NCBI GenBank assembly: GCA_009792885.1
Contig: WMCF01000089.1
Location: 1,229,496 to 1,293,495, forward strand
Length of the DNA stretch: 64,000 nucleotides
Source of the DNA: Eremophila alpestris peregrina
Taxonomy: Eukaryota > Chordata > Aves > Passeriformes > Alaudidae
Reading direction: 5' to 3'
Shown piece after piece: positions 61,001 through 64,000 of the stretch (positions are counted from its first letter, which is position 1; each line of letters starts with the position of its first letter). The notes under the pieces were generated by a model. It searched no databases and was not told the origin of the DNA. It saw only the letters and a program-made list of their open reading frames with translations. A program made the translations under genes and the position numbers.

Positions 61001-64000
61001 TTTATAGCCCACTCTTTTTCCACTTTTAATTCAGGGGAGGCTGACTTTCATCTCTGTCTGGGGGCTTCATGGTATCTTATACAGCTCTTGAGACCTCCTG
61101 CTGGGGAAGCAATCACAGCAGCAAATCAGGAGGAGATTCATACTCTGCTGCTCTTCAGAAAACAGCTGAAATGTACTGATCACTCCTTCTTCTCAGCTCT
61201 CACTGTGTGCTCAGATCTAGAGAGTCCTTTGTATTACCGTTTTCAAATCCCTGTATATGACCAGTGCTGATATCACCAAAGCTTAGCTACTTCGGGCTAG
61301 TTAGCTTTTTGTCCCTAGTTGTATGAAGAGAAAGAGGAATGTTTCAATGGCTTCTTGCTGAATCATATTGTTTAGTTGGAAAGATTGTATGATTCAGACC
61401 TCAGGGTTTAGGGTGGCGTGAGCTCGAGGTACTTGGGAGGGGAGATATGAAATGCAGAATAAGAAGAGGGTTGTTAAATGCTCTGGGTTGTAAATGTCAG
61501 AAGCACTAAGGCCCAGGTCTGCCAAGTTCAGAGATGAGATGTAAGCCTGAATCTTTCTTAACTCAGAAAAGTGCCTGGATTTTGTCCCTTTCCTCTCACT
61601 GAATGAATATGAATTTACTGCTAGATAATTGGATCCTTGTCCAAATCTACTGTCTTGTGATCAAGGCAGTAAGGCTAAGCAGGGACTTCAAATGCTACAT
61701 TAATTGTGATGACCATAACTATCCCATGGAGTACTAGCTGTTGAGTCCTTTGTCCTCATATCTTTATAAAAATGAAATTAATAAAGTCATTTATCCAGTA
61801 AGAATACTTAACAATACGTTCTAGGCTAGTCAAACAAGGCTATATAACAAAATTCATGCTGATTTCAATGAGAGAGTGATTGGTAGAGTAGGATTTGTTT
61901 TCAAGTACTAACTAGATAGCTGAAATCAGTTAAGCAACTTACATAGCAGGCACTCACTCTCTTTAGTCAGTATCCTACAGGGCTGTTTGTCCCATCCTAT
62001 GATAGATATTTCAATTTATCTTTCTCTGAAAAGGCCTGATTTCTCTACTAATTTAAAAGGACTATGGCTGACTGGATCAAACTAATTCACAGCTCCTGGA
62101 AATTTTTAGCATGGTACCCTTCATTCCAGTCCTTCCAATGTTTCTTCATTTAGAAAGCAGCAAGTTCTAAGTGGCTTTTTACAGAGTACTGAACTCATTG
62201 CAGCCTGGACCAGCTCTAGTGCAGCCAGTGCAGAGAGACCTGTTCTCCTCAGAGTTCTCACCTCAGTGTGATGACAGACCCATACCAACAGAAACATACT
62301 GTGATGAATAGAGAAGTAGTTTGTATCTTCATATCCCAACCACAACCAAAAGAATACATTTTGCTGCATTTTCTTTTCCCTTCTTATTATGCACCCAGTC
62401 CACTCCCATTCCACAAAAGCAGAGATGTTGAACTTTCACTGCATAATACTGAATTTGAAGAAAAGTGCTGAAAAAGAAGGGGAACGGACCAATTCTCTCA
62501 AAGTAAGCATGGACTCTTGCTTCTGTTGACAGAGCTGATGGAAAAAAAATTGCTATGATATGCAGTCTCAGACATTTGTTACCCAGCCCAAAGCTGCTGT
62601 GAGGCATCACTGACGCTTGGCCTGGGAAGCCTTTCTCCAGCAGATGGCATTCACAGCTTGTTTCTCCCTGACAATGCACCAAAACCACACTGATGGCTGT
62701 GCCCAGTCAAAGCTCTCTTGTTTCTGATCAGTGTGCACTACTGCCTGTTTCAGCTCTGCACCAAAAATTTTGACCCAAACATCAGTATCTTATAAAATGA
62801 TAAAGGAAATAAAAATACTATAAACAGGATGGGGACTGGGGGAGCAAAGTCTTACCTGTTTTGTAAAATTTAGGTGTGCTGTTTTTTCCCCCTCAAAATA
62901 AAAGCCTTGGGCTGCTATCACTTTTACTTTCTTTGTGCTATGATGCTTGTCAAGTATTCAGGAAAATAAAAACCAGGTCATGAAACTGGTGTGTATATGT
63001 GCATGTCTGCTACTACAAAAGAAATCCATTTTGCCCCTTTTTTCATCTTTCTATTAGCAAGGGATTCCCTGATGAATCTTAATTTATACAACATAGAGAA
63101 TCCTAGAAAAATTAATTGCTTCAAAAAGATGGGGTATTAATCACAATTTAATAGTAACAAAAAAAAAAGTAGTCAGAGATTATGGTAGATTTGCTCATTT
63201 TACCGTAATAGAAAATGATAAAGTCCTTTCTGAGCTTCCATCAAGGTCTGCTGTGTTGTATTTCTTTCAACAAGCTCCATGTTGACAGGATGGCACACAC
63301 AAATCAGGGTCTTGCAACAGGCAAAGTGAATATTACTGTTTTTGTGGAACTCTACTTTCTTATTTCAAAGAATTTGGAACTTGAAAACAAAGGACCAATC
63401 AGGGACAAAAACTTGCAGCATATATGTAGCTGTGTATTAAATTAATGTTCTAAAATATTTTGTGCTATTTGTTCCTATTACCTTCTAATGAATATTAATT
63501 CAGCTTTCCAATTTTGTGAGGAAAGGAAACACTTATCATAAACATAATTCATGCCCACACATAAACAAAAGCTCACATTCTTGTCAGACTCATATTTAAA
63601 ACACCAGAAAAGATAATTTAACCAGAATACCTATCACACCAAGTGAATACAGAGTGAGGGAAAAGTTATGCTGATCTTTAATCCACCTAGATTTATGCTG
63701 CACCTTTATTAGTGTGCACTAAGTCTAATGTTAGTTACAAATGTTCTTATATATGGCCTCTCAAAGTGTTATAGTATTTTTGAATACTGGGCAAAATATG
63801 CTCCCAGGTATACTTGCATGAAGGAAAAATGCAGCTAGATAAAGTGCAGTAGTATGCACAGCATGGCTCTTTGGTGCAGATAACAGCTGGTAAGGAAACT
63901 CCTAACCCAATACAGAGATGTGCCATTGTCCTGCACTGCTACCAATCCATCCCTCTTTGGTACTGGCTGGGAACCTCTGGCAGCTGCTGGCCATTTATGT
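55011..64000. other. AT-rich DNA to the end of the window, nothing recognised
   Basis: About 9 kb with only simple-sequence patches (A-rich near 56795-56815, poly(C) at 59399-59410, T-rich near 60957-60980). Frames at 57236-57613 (-), 60947-61270 (+) and 62329-62688 (-) have no domain, splice or codon-pattern support that I can see. Confidence 0.45.

Noticed and set aside
1..64000. Possible provirus with gag/pol/env between LTRs
   Set aside because: No LTR pair of one family brackets coding sequence, and no retroviral coding region was recognised. Each of the four well-delimited LTRs carries its own flanking duplication, as expected of solo LTRs.
1..64000. CRISPR arrays, operons, tRNA or rRNA genes
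   Set aside because: None seen. The repeat content and lack of dense coding show nuclear vertebrate DNA.

Overview
The window looks like gene-poor nuclear DNA from a bird, probably a songbird or close relative. The case rests on many truncated CR1 LINE fragments (the dominant avian retrotransposon), several avian-type retroviral LTRs, spliced rather than bacterial gene structure, and generally AT-rich DNA. There are no long open reading frames, operons, ribosome binding sites, CRISPR arrays or recognisable RNA genes. Most short ORFs are chance frames or lie inside repeats.

Layout: 1-10.2 kb is AT-rich single-copy-like DNA with one weak exon-like ORF (980-1177). From 10.2 to 13.25 kb there are exon-like segments on the + strand, including a membrane-segment exon and a phase-compatible terminal exon (candidate gene A), with an old partial LTR between them. 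From 17.7 to 24.0 kb there is a dense cluster of four complete solo LTRs. I delimited them by TG...CA ends and exact target-site duplications: GGGAG at 17728-18368 (+), AATAAG at 20597-21149 (-), TATCAT at 21718-22124 (+) and CCGC at 22473-23956 (-). From 24.6 to 26 kb lie two antisense CR1 fragments, and at 27.0 kb another antisense LTR. From 28.9 to 33.1 kb there is a candidate terminal exon of a small membrane protein, with a possible upstream exon, a poly(A) signal and a GU-rich downstream element (candidate gene B). At 36.1-37.3 kb CR1 pieces lie in both orientations. From 37.3 to 52.9 kb there is mostly featureless AT-rich DNA, with simple repeats and one unclassified GC-richer block near 42.1-42.8 kb. 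At 52.9-55.0 kb there are more CR1 pieces, one split by an LTR related to the 27 kb copy. From 55 kb to the end I see nothing I can name.

The best-supported content is the LTR set, because the duplications can be read directly. No retroviral coding region or primer-binding site was recognised next to any LTR, so they read as solo LTRs. The two candidate genes rest on splice-site, phase and hydrophobicity reasoning only. I could not assign either to a family, and no novel biological system can be claimed from the sequence alone.
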